Part shown: piece by piece, positions 8,380 through 16,744 of the stretch
Numbering within the stretch: position 1 is the stretch's first letter
Layout: every line of letters begins with the position of its first letter
Assembly: GCF_000719475.1 (NCBI RefSeq)
Contig: NZ_JOGO01000003.1
Location: forward strand, 221,193-285,192
Source of the DNA: Streptomyces sp. NRRL F-5630
GTDB taxonomy: Bacteria > Actinomycetota > Actinomycetes > Streptomycetales > Streptomycetaceae
Direction: 5' to 3'
DNA length: 64,000 bases
Position numbers and translations under genes: made by a program
The notes under the pieces: generated by a model
What the model was told of the DNA's origin: nothing
Databases searched by the model: none
What the model saw: only the letters and a program-made list of their open reading frames with translations

Positions 8380-9681
8380 GTGGACCGCTGCGTTGTCCTG
8401 GTGGACGCCGGATATCTCCTCGGTGCCGCCGCCAGTCTGCTGGCCGGTGATCCCTCGCGTTCCCGGATCACCGTCGATCACGCCGCGCTCATCCAGCGGC
8501 TGCGCGAGCGGGCCGAGGAGGAGACGGGCCAACCCCTGCTCCGCATCTACTGGTTCGACGGCGCCCCCGACCGCGTGCCGCAGCCCGAGCACCGCAGGCT
8601 CCGCGTCCGCCCGCGCGTCACCGTGCGGCTCGGCGCCCTGACGCGCAGTGACGGGCGCTGGGCCCAGAAGGGCGTCGACGCGGCGATGCACGCCGAACTC
8701 ACGGAGCTGGCCCGCAATCGCGCCTGCTCCGACGTCGTCCTCGTGACGGGCGACGGCGACCTCCTGCCCGGCCTCGTCTCGGCAAAGGAGCACGGGGTCG
8801 CCGTGCACCTGTGGGCCGTTCAGGCGGCGGACGGCGACTACAACCAGTCCGAGGACCTCGTCGCCGAGGCCGACGAGCGCAGGGTCCTGGACCGGCAGTG
8901 GATCACGGGCGCGATCCGCGCCAAGGAGGCCCCCGGGCCCTGCGCGCTGCCGACGGGCTCGCGCAGCCCCGAGATCACCGCGATCTTCTCGGCGCCGCTC
9001 CCCGACGGCGACGGCGCGCCCCCGGTGCCGCGCGCGTCCGGCCCCGGCGGTGCGGGGGCCGGAGCGGAGGCGGGCGTCGGGGGCGGTGCGGGCGTCGGCC
9101 CCGCGGCCGGACCGGGTGCGGGTGCCGAGGCGGGCGGTGCCGGGGGCGGTGCGGGCTCCGGTTCCGAGGAGCACGGGCAGGCGGGGGAGCGGGCCGGGGG
9201 GAGGGTCGTCCCCACGCCGAAGGACCTCGCGGCTCTCAAGACCCCCGCCCCGGCCCCCCAGCCCGCGCCGAACGCGACCCTGAGGTGGTCCTCCGACAAG
9301 GGCTGGGTCGAGCGGCCGGGCGGCGAGCCGCCCGAGGCCGCCGCGCTCCCGACGCTCGCCCAGCTCACCACCGCCGAACAGAGGTGGGCGGACCGCGAGG
9401 AGGACATCACGACGGTCGGCGGCGACCCCTTCGAGGTCGGCCAGGTCTTCGCCCGCCGCTGGCTCGCCCGTCTCCCGCCGCACCCCCCGGCCCGCGAGCG
9501 CCTGGCCCCCCTCTACCCCCGCATCCCGCACCGCATCGACGGCGAACTCCTGCGCTACGCGGCCCGCTTCGGCCTCCTCGCGCACAAGGACGACCAGATC
9601 GACGAGAACGACCGCTACGCGATCAGGGCGGGCTTCTGGCGCGAGACGGGCGTGGAGGCAGGAGCGACGACCGGGCGCTGA
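8380..9681 (+). CDS. NYN-domain (PIN-like) RNase-type protein with disordered linker
   Basis: This 433-residue protein begins directly with a NYN/PIN-like nuclease domain (about 1-180). Acidic residues sit in VLVDAGYLLG (Asp9), KGVDAAM and VTGDGDLLPG, the standard metal-binding carboxylates. A Gly/Ala-rich low-complexity linker follows (about 215-280), then a Pro-rich stretch and a conserved C-terminal region (about 330-425) ending in DENDRYAIRAGFWRE that may bind RNA or protein. NYN proteins usually process or degrade RNA. GTG 8380 is preferred over GTG 8371 because AGAGG at 8366-8370 then has 9-nt spacing. Substrate unknown. Confidence 0.85.
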   Translation: MDRCVVLVDAGYLLGAAASLLAGDPSRSRITVDHAALIQRLRERAEEETGQPLLRIYWFDGAPDRVPQPEHRRLRVRPRVTVRLGALTRSDGRWAQKGVDAAMHAELTELARNRACSDVVLVTGDGDLLPGLVSAKEHGVAVHLWAVQAADGDYNQSEDLVAEADERRVLDRQWITGAIRAKEAPGPCALPTGSRSPEITAIFSAPLPDGDGAPPVPRASGPGGAGAGAEAGVGGGAGVGPAAGPGAGAEAGGAGGGAGSGSEEHGQAGERAGGRVVPTPKDLAALKTPAPAPQPAPNATLRWSSDKGWVERPGGEPPEAAALPTLAQLTTAEQRWADREEDITTVGGDPFEVGQVFARRWLARLPPHPPARERLAPLYPRIPHRIDGELLRYAARFGLLAHKDDQIDENDRYAIRAGFWRETGVEAGATTGR

Positions 9682-9735
9682 CCCCCCTCGGGGAAGGCGG
9701 TGCCCGCCGGAAGGGCGGTGAGTCCCCCGGGAAAG

Positions 9736-9773
9736 ACGGTGACCTCCCCCGGGGAGGCGGGGGAGGTCACCGT
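9736..9773. terminator. Strong terminator between NYN gene and gas-vesicle operon
   Basis: A perfect 15-bp stem (9736-9750 with 9759-9773) and an 8-nt loop sit between two convergent transcription units. Confidence 0.75.
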
Positions 9774-9874
9774 GGCGCGCGCGGGATGCGCGGGCGCGGG
9801 GAGCCGGGCGGTGGGGGAGCGGTTCCGGTCTTCGCGAGCAGGGAGGCCCGCGGGTGCCCGTCCCCCGCCCCGCC

Positions 9875-10177
9875 TCAGTTCGGCAGCAGGGTCCCGAGCG
9901 GGCCGAGGTCCAGGTTGAGGTCCTCGCGGCGCAGACCGTGGCGTTCGCACAACTCCGTCATGCGCTCGTCGAGGAGCATCAACGCCGTGCCGACCGTTTC
10001 CTCCTGCTCGTTCGTGAGGTCGCCCGAGTCGAAGCGCCGCACCGCCTGCCGTTCCATCAGCTGCCGCAGCAGCTCGACGACCGTCAGGACGAGCGCGGCG
10101 AGGTCGCGGCCCACCGCCGCCGGGTCGAGATCGAGGGTCGCCGGAGGCTTCGCGGGACCGGGGAGCATGTGCGTCAC
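9875..10177 (-). CDS. gvpK: Gas vesicle protein GvpK
   Basis: This 100-residue protein closes the gas-vesicle operon. It matches the GvpK family over its length: an LVLTVVELLRQLMERQA helix, a DSGDLTNEQ turn, a LMLLDERMTEL helix and the family-typical C-terminus LNLDLGPLG. GvpK is an accessory protein needed for vesicle assembly in characterised systems. The GTG at 10177 forms a GTGA overlap with the gvpS stop, so translation is coupled; an ATG three codons in is the alternative. Confidence 0.93.
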   Translation of the reverse strand: MTHMLPGPAKPPATLDLDPAAVGRDLAALVLTVVELLRQLMERQAVRRFDSGDLTNEQEETVGTALMLLDERMTELCERHGLRREDLNLDLGPLGTLLPN

Positions 10178-10404
10178 AGGGGGCCTCCGTCGTTCCAGGG
10201 GGCGGGTACGGACTCGCTCACCGAGGCGAGGAGCGCGTGCAGGGAGATGCGTACGAGCGGGACCTCCGCGATGGCGAGCACCAGGTCCCCGCTCACCACG
10301 ACCCCCGCCCCGAGCACCCGGTCGAGCAGGTCCACGAGCGGCACCCCCAGCGGCGCCCCGCTGTCCGGCCCGGTCCACGCCACCGGCGCCCCCGCCGCGC
10401 TCAC
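10174..10404 (-). CDS. gvpS: Gas vesicle protein GvpS (GvpA/J-like)
   Basis: This 76-residue member of the GvpA/GvpJ family contains the conserved shell-protein core VDLLDRVLGAGVVVSGD followed by a second helix (LVRISLHALLASV). It lacks the long tails of the GvpA and GvpJ here. In Streptomyces-type clusters this position, between gvpL and gvpK, is gvpS. It probably caps or seeds the vesicle shell, by analogy with GvpJ. Both ends overlap neighbours by 4 nt (GTGA). Confidence 0.88.
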   Translation of the reverse strand: MSAAGAPVAWTGPDSGAPLGVPLVDLLDRVLGAGVVVSGDLVLAIAEVPLVRISLHALLASVSESVPAPWNDGGPL

Positions 10405-11177
10405 GCCGGCTCCCCGGTGAAGGAGTACGGGACCCAGGGCCCCGCGAGCTCCAGCGTGCACCCCTCGGGGAGGGCCGCCCGCTCCCGCGCGATCCGCTCC
10501 TCGAAGGCGGTGGCCTTCGCGAGTGGCACGAGGTAGGCGCCGTTCAGCACCTGCGAGCGCTTCTCGCCCGTCACCTCCTTGCCGTGCAACGGCCGCCGCA
10601 CCCCCTCGGCCGCCACCTCGCGCGCCGCGCCGTCGACCTGGTCCGCGATCCGCAGCGCCGTCTCGTGCCCGGACTGCTGCGCGCGCTGCCTGGCCCGTAC
10701 CCGGTCCAGGTAGTCGCGCCCCCCACCGGGCCGCCCGGACGGCGGCGGGGCGGGGGACACGGAGGGTGCTGCCTCGCGGTGCACCTTGACGGCCCACTCG
10801 GCGTGCTCCGCCACGCGCCGCAGCACGGCGTCGAAGCGGTCCGCGTGCGCGAGCAGTCCCCTGCGCGCCCCGTGCTCGTCGTGGTAGAGCGTCGCGAGCG
10901 GCAGGGGCACGGCACGCCACTCGGCGGCGGCCGCCGAGACGACCGCGTGGTGGGTACGGGCGAGCCGCTCCAGCTCGGCCGGATCGGCGCACCGCGCCCG
11001 GAGCGCCGCGTCGTCGTACCCGGCGGCGGGCACCTCCTGCACGACGGCCCACAGGTCGCCTGCCGCCATGAGCCGTACCTCGCCGCCGTCGCTGTGGCCG
11101 GTCAGCCCCGCGGGGAGCGCGGGCCCGCGCCCGCGCCGTACCGCGAAGACGCAGACGGCCGTCGCCGCGTCCGTCAT
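10401..11177 (-). CDS. gvpL: Gas vesicle protein GvpL (GvpF/L family)
   Basis: This 258-residue GvpF/GvpL-family protein has two modules, as usual. The N-terminal part holds ATLYHDEHG and RRVAEHAEWAVKVH. The C-terminal part carries NGAYLVPL and ends with GPWVPYSF, which parallels the end of GvpF in this cluster. A Pro/Ser/Gly insertion (about residues 137-153) separates the halves. The family binds GvpA and guides assembly at the vesicle surface. The ATG overlaps the gvpJ stop (ATGA). Confidence 0.93.
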   Translation of the reverse strand: MTDAATAVCVFAVRRGRGPALPAGLTGHSDGGEVRLMAAGDLWAVVQEVPAAGYDDAALRARCADPAELERLARTHHAVVSAAAAEWRAVPLPLATLYHDEHGARRGLLAHADRFDAVLRRVAEHAEWAVKVHREAAPSVSPAPPPSGRPGGGRDYLDRVRARQRAQQSGHETALRIADQVDGAAREVAAEGVRRPLHGKEVTGEKRSQVLNGAYLVPLAKATAFEERIARERAALPEGCTLELAGPWVPYSFTGEPA

Positions 11178-11596
11178 GCCTTCTCCTTCTCACGCCGGGT
11201 GGCCTTCTCGCGCCCCGTGGCGTTCTCGCGCGCGGGGTCGCCCTCGCTCCCCGCGGCGTCCTCGCTCCCGTGCCCGGGCACGCCCAGGCGCTCCAGTTCG
11301 GCGAGGCGTGCGCGCAGTTCCCTGTTCTCCTCGCGGAGTTCCTCGCGGGCGGCGCGCGAGGACAGGGCGGGATCGGTCTCCCACCAGTCGATGCCCGCCT
11401 TGCGCGCGGTGTCCACCGAGGAGACGAAGAGCCGCAGCCGGATGGTGAGCAGTTCGATGTCGAGCAGGTCGATCTTGATGTCTCCCGCGATGACGACCCC
11501 CTTGTCGAGCACCCGTTCCAGGATGTCGGCGAGGTTCGCGGGCTGCGCGGCGTGCGAGGGCGGGTCGAGGGGTGTGGTGGTCAGGTCGACGGTCAT
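11174..11596 (-). CDS. gvpJ: Gas vesicle protein GvpJ
   Basis: This 140-residue GvpA-like protein has the conserved core (about 22-68): ADILERVLDKGVVIAGD, then IDLLDIELLTIRLRLFVSSV. A coiled-coil-prone Glu/Arg-rich segment follows (about 83-105) and then a charged low-complexity tail. The core differs from GvpA mainly in the loop and in having IKIDLLDIELL, the GvpJ-type signature. GvpJ is thought to form the conical tips of the vesicle. It overlaps gvpZ upstream and gvpL downstream by 4 nt. Confidence 0.92.
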   Translation of the reverse strand: MTVDLTTTPLDPPSHAAQPANLADILERVLDKGVVIAGDIKIDLLDIELLTIRLRLFVSSVDTARKAGIDWWETDPALSSRAAREELREENRELRARLAELERLGVPGHGSEDAAGSEGDPARENATGREKATRREKEKA

Positions 11597-12699
11597 CGGG
11601 CCGCACCCCGGGCCCTGCGACGGCGGCGCGGACGCTCCTCGGGCTCTTCCTCCTCCTCGGGCTCCTCCTCGTCCTCCTCCGGAGCCTCCTCGTCCTCGTC
11701 CTCCTCACCCTCTTCGGGTTCCTCCTCGTCCTCGTACGGCTCTTCCTCGTCCCCTTCGTCCTCCTCGGGCTCCTCCTCGTCCTCCTCCGGAGCCTCCTCG
11801 TCCTCGTAACCCTCCTCGTCCTCGCCCTCCTCGCCGTTCTCCTCGTCCGCGCCGTTCTCCTCGTTCTCGTCGTCCTCCAGGCCCTCCTCGTGGCTGCGGA
11901 CGACCTCGCCGTCGCGGATCTCGCCGCGCCAGCCCTCGATCTCGTCGTCCTCGTGGAGGGTGACGTGGCGGGCGAAGTGCTTGAGGTCGAGGCGGAGCCT
12001 GCGGCCCTGCGCGCGCCAGAGGTTGGCGGTCTTCTCGAAGAAGCCGGACGCCTCGTACTCGACGACGACCACGACGCGGGTGAGGTCCGGGGTCAGCTCG
12101 TGGAAGCTGACGCAGCCGGTCGTCGAGGCCTGGGCGCCCTCGGAGGTCCACACGATCCGTTCGTCGGGGACCTGTTCCTGCGTCGTGGCCTTCCAGCTGC
12201 GGGCCGAGGGGCCGATCTTCATCTGCCACTGCGTCGTGACGTCGTCCTCCTGGTTGACGCCCTTGACGCCCTTCGTGAAGCCGGGGAAGTCGGCGAGCTG
12301 CGTCCAGTGGTCGTAGACGGTGCGCACGGGCTTGCCGATGTCGACCGTCTCGATGATGTTCGTCGTCTTCACGTTCTCGCCCCCGCCTCCGCCACCCCCT
12401 CCGCCGCCTCCGCCGTCGTCCCCGCCCCCGCCGCCCCCGAAGAGGCTCTTCGCCTTGTCGGTCACGCCGCCCGTGAGGTCCTTGGCCTTCTGCCCGGCGA
12501 TCGCCCGCAGGGGGTTCTGGCCGCTGAGGATGCGCCCGCCGATCCCGGCGATGCCACCGCCGCCGCCACCCTCGCCGAGCTTCTCGACGAGCCCGCTGAG
12601 GGAATGCCCCGCCTTCTCGGCCAGCTTGCCGCCCTGGGCGCCGAGGTAACCGTTGAACTCTTCCTTGAGACGGTCGAGGCCCGAATGCTCCGCAGCCAT
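11593..12699 (-). CDS. gvpZ: Gas-vesicle-associated SRPBCC protein GvpZ with polyGly and acidic tail
   Basis: This 368-residue protein begins with an amphipathic region (1-80). A near-pure Gly run follows (about 88-107). An SRPBCC (START-like) cyclase/dehydrase domain occupies about 110-255 and includes KPVRTVYDHWTQLADFPGF and PDERIVWTSEG. A long Glu/Asp-rich tail (about 270-350) closes with an Arg cluster. SRPBCC proteins bind hydrophobic ligands or lipids; here the role in vesicles is unknown. The ATG at 12699 has an AGGGAGG ribosome-binding site. It lies between gvpY and gvpJ and shares a 4-nt overlap with gvpJ. Confidence 0.88.
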   Translation of the reverse strand: MAAEHSGLDRLKEEFNGYLGAQGGKLAEKAGHSLSGLVEKLGEGGGGGGIAGIGGRILSGQNPLRAIAGQKAKDLTGGVTDKAKSLFGGGGGGDDGGGGGGGGGGGGENVKTTNIIETVDIGKPVRTVYDHWTQLADFPGFTKGVKGVNQEDDVTTQWQMKIGPSARSWKATTQEQVPDERIVWTSEGAQASTTGCVSFHELTPDLTRVVVVVEYEASGFFEKTANLWRAQGRRLRLDLKHFARHVTLHEDDEIEGWRGEIRDGEVVRSHEEGLEDDENEENGADEENGEEGEDEEGYEDEEAPEEDEEEPEEDEGDEEEPYEDEEEPEEGEEDEDEEAPEEDEEEPEEEEEPEERPRRRRRARGAAR

Positions 12700-12703
12700 T
12701 GCC

Positions 12704-13351
12704 CTACCTCCCTCGTCCGCCACGCGAAGCCGAACGCTTCGCGGTGCTCTTCGTCGTGCGCTTCGCCGCCTTCTTGGCGGGCTTCGCGGGCTCCTTGCGC
12801 GTGGGCTGGCCCCTGAGCGCCGCAGCCTTCCTGGCGCCGGGGTTGTTGGCGGGGGGCCGCTTGGCCGGGGCCTTCTTGGCCGGGGCCTTCTTCGCCGCCT
12901 TCTTGGCGGGGCGCCGGTGGCGGGACGAACGGCGAGGCGCGGGCTCTTCCTCCTCCGGCTCCTCCTCGCCTTCCTCCTCGTCCTCCTCGTCCCGGGGTTC
13001 CTCCTCGCCCTCCTCCGGCTCCTCTTCCTCCTCTTCCCCGGCCCGCGGGGACTCCAGGAGGGCGGCGGTGCGGGCCGCGAGGGTATCGGCGAGGGCGCTG
13101 AGGCGGCGGTCGGCGGCCGCGCGCCCGGCGGTGAGCAGTTCCTCGCGCACCTGGTCGCTCAGCTCGGCGAACTGGGGGGTCTCGCGCAGCTTGCGCACGG
13201 CCGAGGTGAGGAGGTCCTGCGGGGTCAGATTGAGGCGCTTGCCGGCGAGGCAGGAGGCGACCACGAGGGCGAGCCGTGCCTTGCGGGTGCGCCCGAGCAG
13301 GTAGCCGCCGACGAGGGCGCTACCGAGAACAAGCTTGTCCGAGTCATCCAT
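12704..13351 (-). CDS. gvpY: Gas-vesicle-cluster protein GvpY with acidic then Lys-rich blocks
   Basis: This 215-residue protein has a conserved N-terminal part (about 1-105) that begins MDDSDKLVLGSALVGGYLLG, a possible membrane-contacting helix, followed by helical segments. The second half is low complexity: a Glu block (about 110-145) and then an Ala/Lys/Pro block (about 155-215) that resembles the tails of actinobacterial histone-like proteins. Its function is not known; the position matches gvpY of Streptomyces clusters. The start overlaps the gvpG end by 8 nt. Confidence 0.82.
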   Translation of the reverse strand: MDDSDKLVLGSALVGGYLLGRTRKARLALVVASCLAGKRLNLTPQDLLTSAVRKLRETPQFAELSDQVREELLTAGRAAADRRLSALADTLAARTAALLESPRAGEEEEEEPEEGEEEPRDEEDEEEGEEEPEEEEPAPRRSSRHRRPAKKAAKKAPAKKAPAKRPPANNPGARKAAALRGQPTRKEPAKPAKKAAKRTTKSTAKRSASRGGRGR

Positions 13352-13625
13352 CGGGCATTCCCAACGTTCTGGGGGACGGGTGTGTGGGGGACATGACGGG
13401 GGAGCGGCTCTCCAGCAGGCCGAGCAGGTGGTCCTCCTCGGCCTCGAACGCGGCCTCGTCGATCTCGCCCGCCTCGAAGGCGGAGTTGAGCGCGGCGAGG
13501 CGGGCGCGGACGGCGGCGGGCGAGTACAGGCGGCGCTCCGCCTCGTCCGCGATCTGCCCCGCGACCCAGGCGACGCCGCGCACGGGCGCGAGCGGCAGCA
13601 GCAGGACGCCGCCGACGAGGCCCAT
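13344..13625 (-). CDS. gvpG: Gas vesicle protein GvpG
   Basis: This 93-residue GvpG-family protein has a short hydrophobic N-terminus (MGLVGGVLLLPLAPVRGVAW) followed by helices in ADEAERRLYSP and FEAGEIDEAAFEAEE. GvpG is an accessory protein that interacts with GvpF/GvpL during assembly. The ATG at 13625 gives the arrangement TGATATG with the gvpF stop; a GTG three codons earlier is an alternative. It overlaps gvpY. Confidence 0.9.
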   Translation of the reverse strand: MGLVGGVLLLPLAPVRGVAWVAGQIADEAERRLYSPAAVRARLAALNSAFEAGEIDEAAFEAEEDHLLGLLESRSPVMSPTHPSPRTLGMPDG

Positions 13626-13626
13626 A

Positions 13627-14364
13627 TCAGGCACCCACCGGGACGGGCGGCGCGGCGACGAAGCTGTAGCAGGGCAGCGGGCCGGTGAGGACGAGCGCGA
13701 GGTACGGCGCCGAGCGGCCCGCGAGCCGCCCCGCCTCGGCGCGGAAGGCGTCGAGGCGGTCGGCGTCCACCAGCCAGGAGCCGTTGAGGACGGTGCCCTC
13801 GTCCACGGCGCCCTGGCAGGACTCCACGGCGAGCGGTTCCAGCGCCGCGCGCACCGCGCCCGCCGCCTCCCGCGCCCGCCGGGTGAGCCCCTCGGCGACC
13901 GCGCGGCCGAGCCGCACCTCGGCCTCGTACCCGGGCCGGGCCCGCGCCTCGTCGCGCAGCCCGCGCAGCCGCGCGTCGGCGCGCAGGAGCGCGGGCAGGC
14001 CCTCCTCCGAGACGGTGCCCTTGATGTTGACCTCGACCCGCCCGGTCACGTGCTCCAGCGCGGCGCGGTACCGCTCGGCGCCGCGCCGCAGGTCCTCGCG
14101 CACCGCCTCCTCGTCGTCCACCACGACGCCGAAGCGCATCGGGACGACGGGACCGCGCGCGGCGAGCGCGTCGAGGACCCGCTGGTGGGCGAGCAGGTCG
14201 CGGCGCTTGGCGCGCAGCGGCGCGGGCGCCGGGCCCACGAGCGCGGCGAGGCCCGCCGCGCGCACCGCGCGCGGCTCCCGCGCCGGGCTCCCGACCCCGG
14301 AGAGGCCGGCCGGCTCCGTGTCCTCGGGGACGACGGCGTAGACGTAGAGGCCGGGGGCGCTCAC
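13627..14364 (-). CDS. gvpF: Gas vesicle protein GvpF
   Basis: This 245-residue GvpF/L-family protein starts [13 protein letters not shown]. It contains the family segment [18 protein letters not shown] near residue 75 and a C-terminal LNGSWLV and GPLPCYSF. The last motif matches the end of GvpL at 10401-11177, showing that the two are paralogs. GvpF binds GvpA monomers and prevents premature aggregation in studied systems. GTG 14364 overlaps the gvpA stop (GTGA). Confidence 0.93.
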   Translation of the reverse strand: MSAPGLYVYAVVPEDTEPAGLSGVGSPAREPRAVRAAGLAALVGPAPAPLRAKRRDLLAHQRVLDALAARGPVVPMRFGVVVDDEEAVREDLRRGAERYRAALEHVTGRVEVNIKGTVSEEGLPALLRADARLRGLRDEARARPGYEAEVRLGRAVAEGLTRRAREAAGAVRAALEPLAVESCQGAVDEGTVLNGSWLVDADRLDAFRAEAGRLAGRSAPYLALVLTGPLPCYSFVAAPPVPVGA

Positions 14365-14819
14365 GCGGCCTCACTCCTGCGGCGGCGCGCGGCAGCGGCC
14401 GGGCGGTGGCGGGAGCGGGACTCGCGCGCTTCCTCACGGTCCTCCCCGTCCTCGTCCCCGCCGTCGACGCCGAGCGTGTCCTTGACCTTGTCGCCGACCG
14501 AACGGGCGGCGCGCTTCGCGCCGGCACCGGCGAGTCCCGCCGTGCCCCCGGAGAACAGCTCGGGGACCGTGCGGCTGGACGGGTCGTTCGACAGGTCGAC
14601 CCTGTTGCACGCCTCGGCGAAGCGCAGGTACGTGTCGACCGACGCGACGACGACGCGGGCGTCGATCTTCAGGATCTCGATGCCGACGAGGGACACGCGG
14701 ACGAAGATGTCGATGACCATGCCGCGGTCGAGGATGAGTTCGAGGACGTCGTAGAGGGTCCCCGCGCGCGGTGCGCACAGGACGGCGGCGGGTTCTGTGT
14801 ACTCGGTCTGGATTGTCAT
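14361..14819 (-). CDS. gvpA: Major gas vesicle structural protein GvpA
   Basis: This 152-residue shell protein has the conserved GvpA core at about 20-70: [20 protein letters not shown] and then [20 protein letters not shown]. The rest is a C-terminal extension, acidic ([12 protein letters not shown]) and then Arg-rich, absent from the roughly 70-residue GvpA of floating bacteria but usual in Streptomyces. It would form the rib of the vesicle wall. A GGAG lies about 12 nt before the ATG. GvpO is 55 bp upstream. Confidence 0.95.
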   Translation of the reverse strand: MTIQTEYTEPAAVLCAPRAGTLYDVLELILDRGMVIDIFVRVSLVGIEILKIDARVVVASVDTYLRFAEACNRVDLSNDPSSRTVPELFSGGTAGLAGAGAKRAARSVGDKVKDTLGVDGGDEDGEDREEARESRSRHRPAAAARRRRSEAA

Positions 14820-14874
14820 GGCAGGACGTGCTCCTAGCTCGGTGTGGCCCCCGTCCGGTGCGGCCCGGTTCGGT

Positions 14875-15450
14875 TCAGCCGTCGGCCCAGCCCCGGCGGA
14901 ACCGCCGGAGCCTGCGGTACTCGACGAGCTGGCCCTCCTCGTCGAGCGACATCTCGTACGTGGCGAGCAGGCTCGTCGTGTCCGGGATGCGGTGCACCTC
15001 GACCACGTCGACCTCGACCCGCCACCCCGCCTCGCCTCGCCGCACCGCCGAGACGCCCTCGGCCTCGTGGCCGATGAGCGCCGCCAGTTCGTCCGCGGCC
15101 TCGGTGGCGATCTCGCGCAGCCGGGAGACCGCGGCGGGGACCTCCCCGGAGGTCTCGCCGGAGCCGTGGTGCGGCGCCCGGGACCGGTCCGCCGCCTTCG
15201 AGCCCGCGGCGCCCGTCGCCCGCGGGGACGCGCTCTTCTTGGCGCGCGGGCTCGTGGCCGTGCTCTTCGCCGTGCCCTTCGGAGGGCTCGTGGCCTTGCT
15301 CTTCGCCGCGCTCTTCGCCGTGCTCTTAAACGTGTTCGTGGAGGTGCTCTTCGGCCGGGACGTGCCCGAGGCCGTCTTCGGCCGGGAGCCGCCTGTGCTC
15401 TTCGTGCCACCACTGTGGGTAGCTCTGCGTGTACCGCGCGTTTCCGCCAT
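14875..15450 (-). CDS. gvpO: Gas vesicle protein GvpO
   Basis: This 191-residue protein heads the operon. The first half (about 1-90) is a Lys/Ser/Thr/Ala low-complexity region. The GvpO domain (about 95-190) includes [30 protein letters not shown] and [14 protein letters not shown]. GvpO is a required, regulator-like accessory in haloarchaea; its bacterial role is less clear. ATG 15450 is preferred, with ATG 15468 possible. No strong ribosome-binding site is visible. The gene is divergent from an ABC transporter across about 160 bp. Confidence 0.9.
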   Translation of the reverse strand: MAETRGTRRATHSGGTKSTGGSRPKTASGTSRPKSTSTNTFKSTAKSAAKSKATSPPKGTAKSTATSPRAKKSASPRATGAAGSKAADRSRAPHHGSGETSGEVPAAVSRLREIATEAADELAALIGHEAEGVSAVRRGEAGWRVEVDVVEVHRIPDTTSLLATYEMSLDEEGQLVEYRRLRRFRRGWADG

Positions 15451-15597
15451 GGGGAAACCGTCCGGCATCGCCGTGCGGGCGCGCGCGGTGAGGGGAGCCA
15501 TCCGGGTCCCGCGTACGGCCGGTGCGGTGGTCCGGGCCGACACGCCGGGGCCGGGACCGGAGCGGGCCCCGGGCGCCGCGCCCCGGCCCCGACCCAG

Positions 15598-15603
15598 TAG
15601 CCT
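15598..15603 (+). promoter_or_regulatory. Candidate -10 (TAGCCT), leaderless geometry
   Basis: TAGCCT ends 8 nt before the GTG at 15612 with no ribosome-binding site between them. Confidence 0.4.
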
Positions 15604-15611
15604 CGGGTGTC

Positions 15612-16622
15612 GTGGACACGGGTACGGCACTGGCGCGCGACGGCGAGGTCGTGTGCGCGGTGCGTGAGCTGGTCAAGACGTATCCGGCCGTGCGGGGGCG
15701 CCGCGGACGGCCCCCCACCCCCGCCGTGCGCGCCACCGACGGGGTGGACCTCGATGTCCGCCGCGGCGAGATCTTCGGCCTCCTCGGCCCCAACGGGGCG
15801 GGCAAGTCCACGCTGGTGCGGCAACTCACCGGGCTCATGCGCCCCGACGCGGGCTCCGTCCACCTCCTCGGCCACGACCTCGTGCGCCATCCCGAGCGCG
15901 CCGCGCGCCTGCTCGCCTACCTCGGGCAGGAGTCGACGGCGCTCGACGAGCTGACCGTGTCCCTGGCCGTCGAGACGACGGGCCGGTTGCGCGGCATGGA
16001 CGCCGCCGCGGTGCGAACGGCCCGCGAGGCGATCCTCGACGAACTCGGCCTCACCGCACTCGCAGCCCGGCCGCTCAAGAAGCTCTCCGGCGGCCAGCGC
16101 CGCCTCGCCTGCTTCGCCGCCGCCCTCGTCGGAGACCGCTCCGTCCTCGTCCTCGACGAGCCCACGACCGGCATGGACCCCGTCGCGCGCCGTGCCGTGT
16201 GGGCCGCCGTCGACCGGCGCCGCGAGGAACAGGGCGTCACCGTCCTGCTCGTCACCCACAACGTCATCGAGGCGGAGACCGTGCTCGACCGGGTCGCCGT
16301 GCTCGAAGCGGGGCGCGTCATCGCCTGCGACACACCCTCCGGGCTCAAGTCCCGCGTCGCCCACGAGGTCAGGCTCGACCTCGTGTGGCGCGAGCGGGCG
16401 CCCCTCGACGTGCCCGAGGTCGCGGCGCTGCGGGCCTCGGCGACCGAGTCCGGGCGGCGCTGGACGCTGCGGCTCGCTCCCGACGAGGCCCGCGCGGCCG
16501 TCTCCGCCGTGACCGGCGGCGCCGCCTTCCTCGCCCTCGACGACTTCACCCTCACGACCCCCAGCCTCGAAGACGTCTACCTCTCCCTCGGGGGAAGCAC
16601 GAAGGGGCTGGTCAAGGCGTGA
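15612..16622 (+). CDS. ABC transporter ATP-binding protein
   Basis: This 336-residue nucleotide-binding subunit belongs to an ABC-2-type exporter (DrrA/CcmA-like). Motifs are Walker [10 protein letters not shown] near 60, Q-loop LGQES, signature LSGGQRR, Walker [14 protein letters not shown] and the switch His in [13 protein letters not shown]-terminal extension (about 245-330) is typical of antibiotic/lipid exporters. It should energise the permease encoded 119 bp downstream. GTG 15612 is taken because it gives leaderless geometry with a -10 at 15598. The substrate cannot be told from sequence. Confidence 0.92.
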   Translation: MDTGTALARDGEVVCAVRELVKTYPAVRGRRGRPPTPAVRATDGVDLDVRRGEIFGLLGPNGAGKSTLVRQLTGLMRPDAGSVHLLGHDLVRHPERAARLLAYLGQESTALDELTVSLAVETTGRLRGMDAAAVRTAREAILDELGLTALAARPLKKLSGGQRRLACFAAALVGDRSVLVLDEPTTGMDPVARRAVWAAVDRRREEQGVTVLLVTHNVIEAETVLDRVAVLEAGRVIACDTPSGLKSRVAHEVRLDLVWRERAPLDVPEVAALRASATESGRRWTLRLAPDEARAAVSAVTGGAAFLALDDFTLTTPSLEDVYLSLGGSTKGLVKA

Positions 16623-16684
16623 GCCCCCGCAACGGCAGGCCGACGGGCACCAGCCCGGCGCAAGCGAACAGGAGCACGCGGACC

Positions 16685-16744
16685 GTGACAGCCGTACCGG
16701 TGGATCTGGTGGACCCTGCCGACGACGCGGACGGCCGCCGGTGA
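16685..16744 (+). CDS. Possible 19-codon micro-ORF coupled to the permease
   Basis: A GTG at 16685 with AGGAG ten nt upstream (16670-16674) opens a 19-residue frame that ends in a TGA overlapping the permease GTG (GTGA at 16741-16744). It could be a translational-coupling leader. Alternatively it is the true N-terminus of the permease, separated by a frameshift or sequencing error. No known domain. Confidence 0.3.
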   Translation: MTAVPVDLVDPADDADGRR

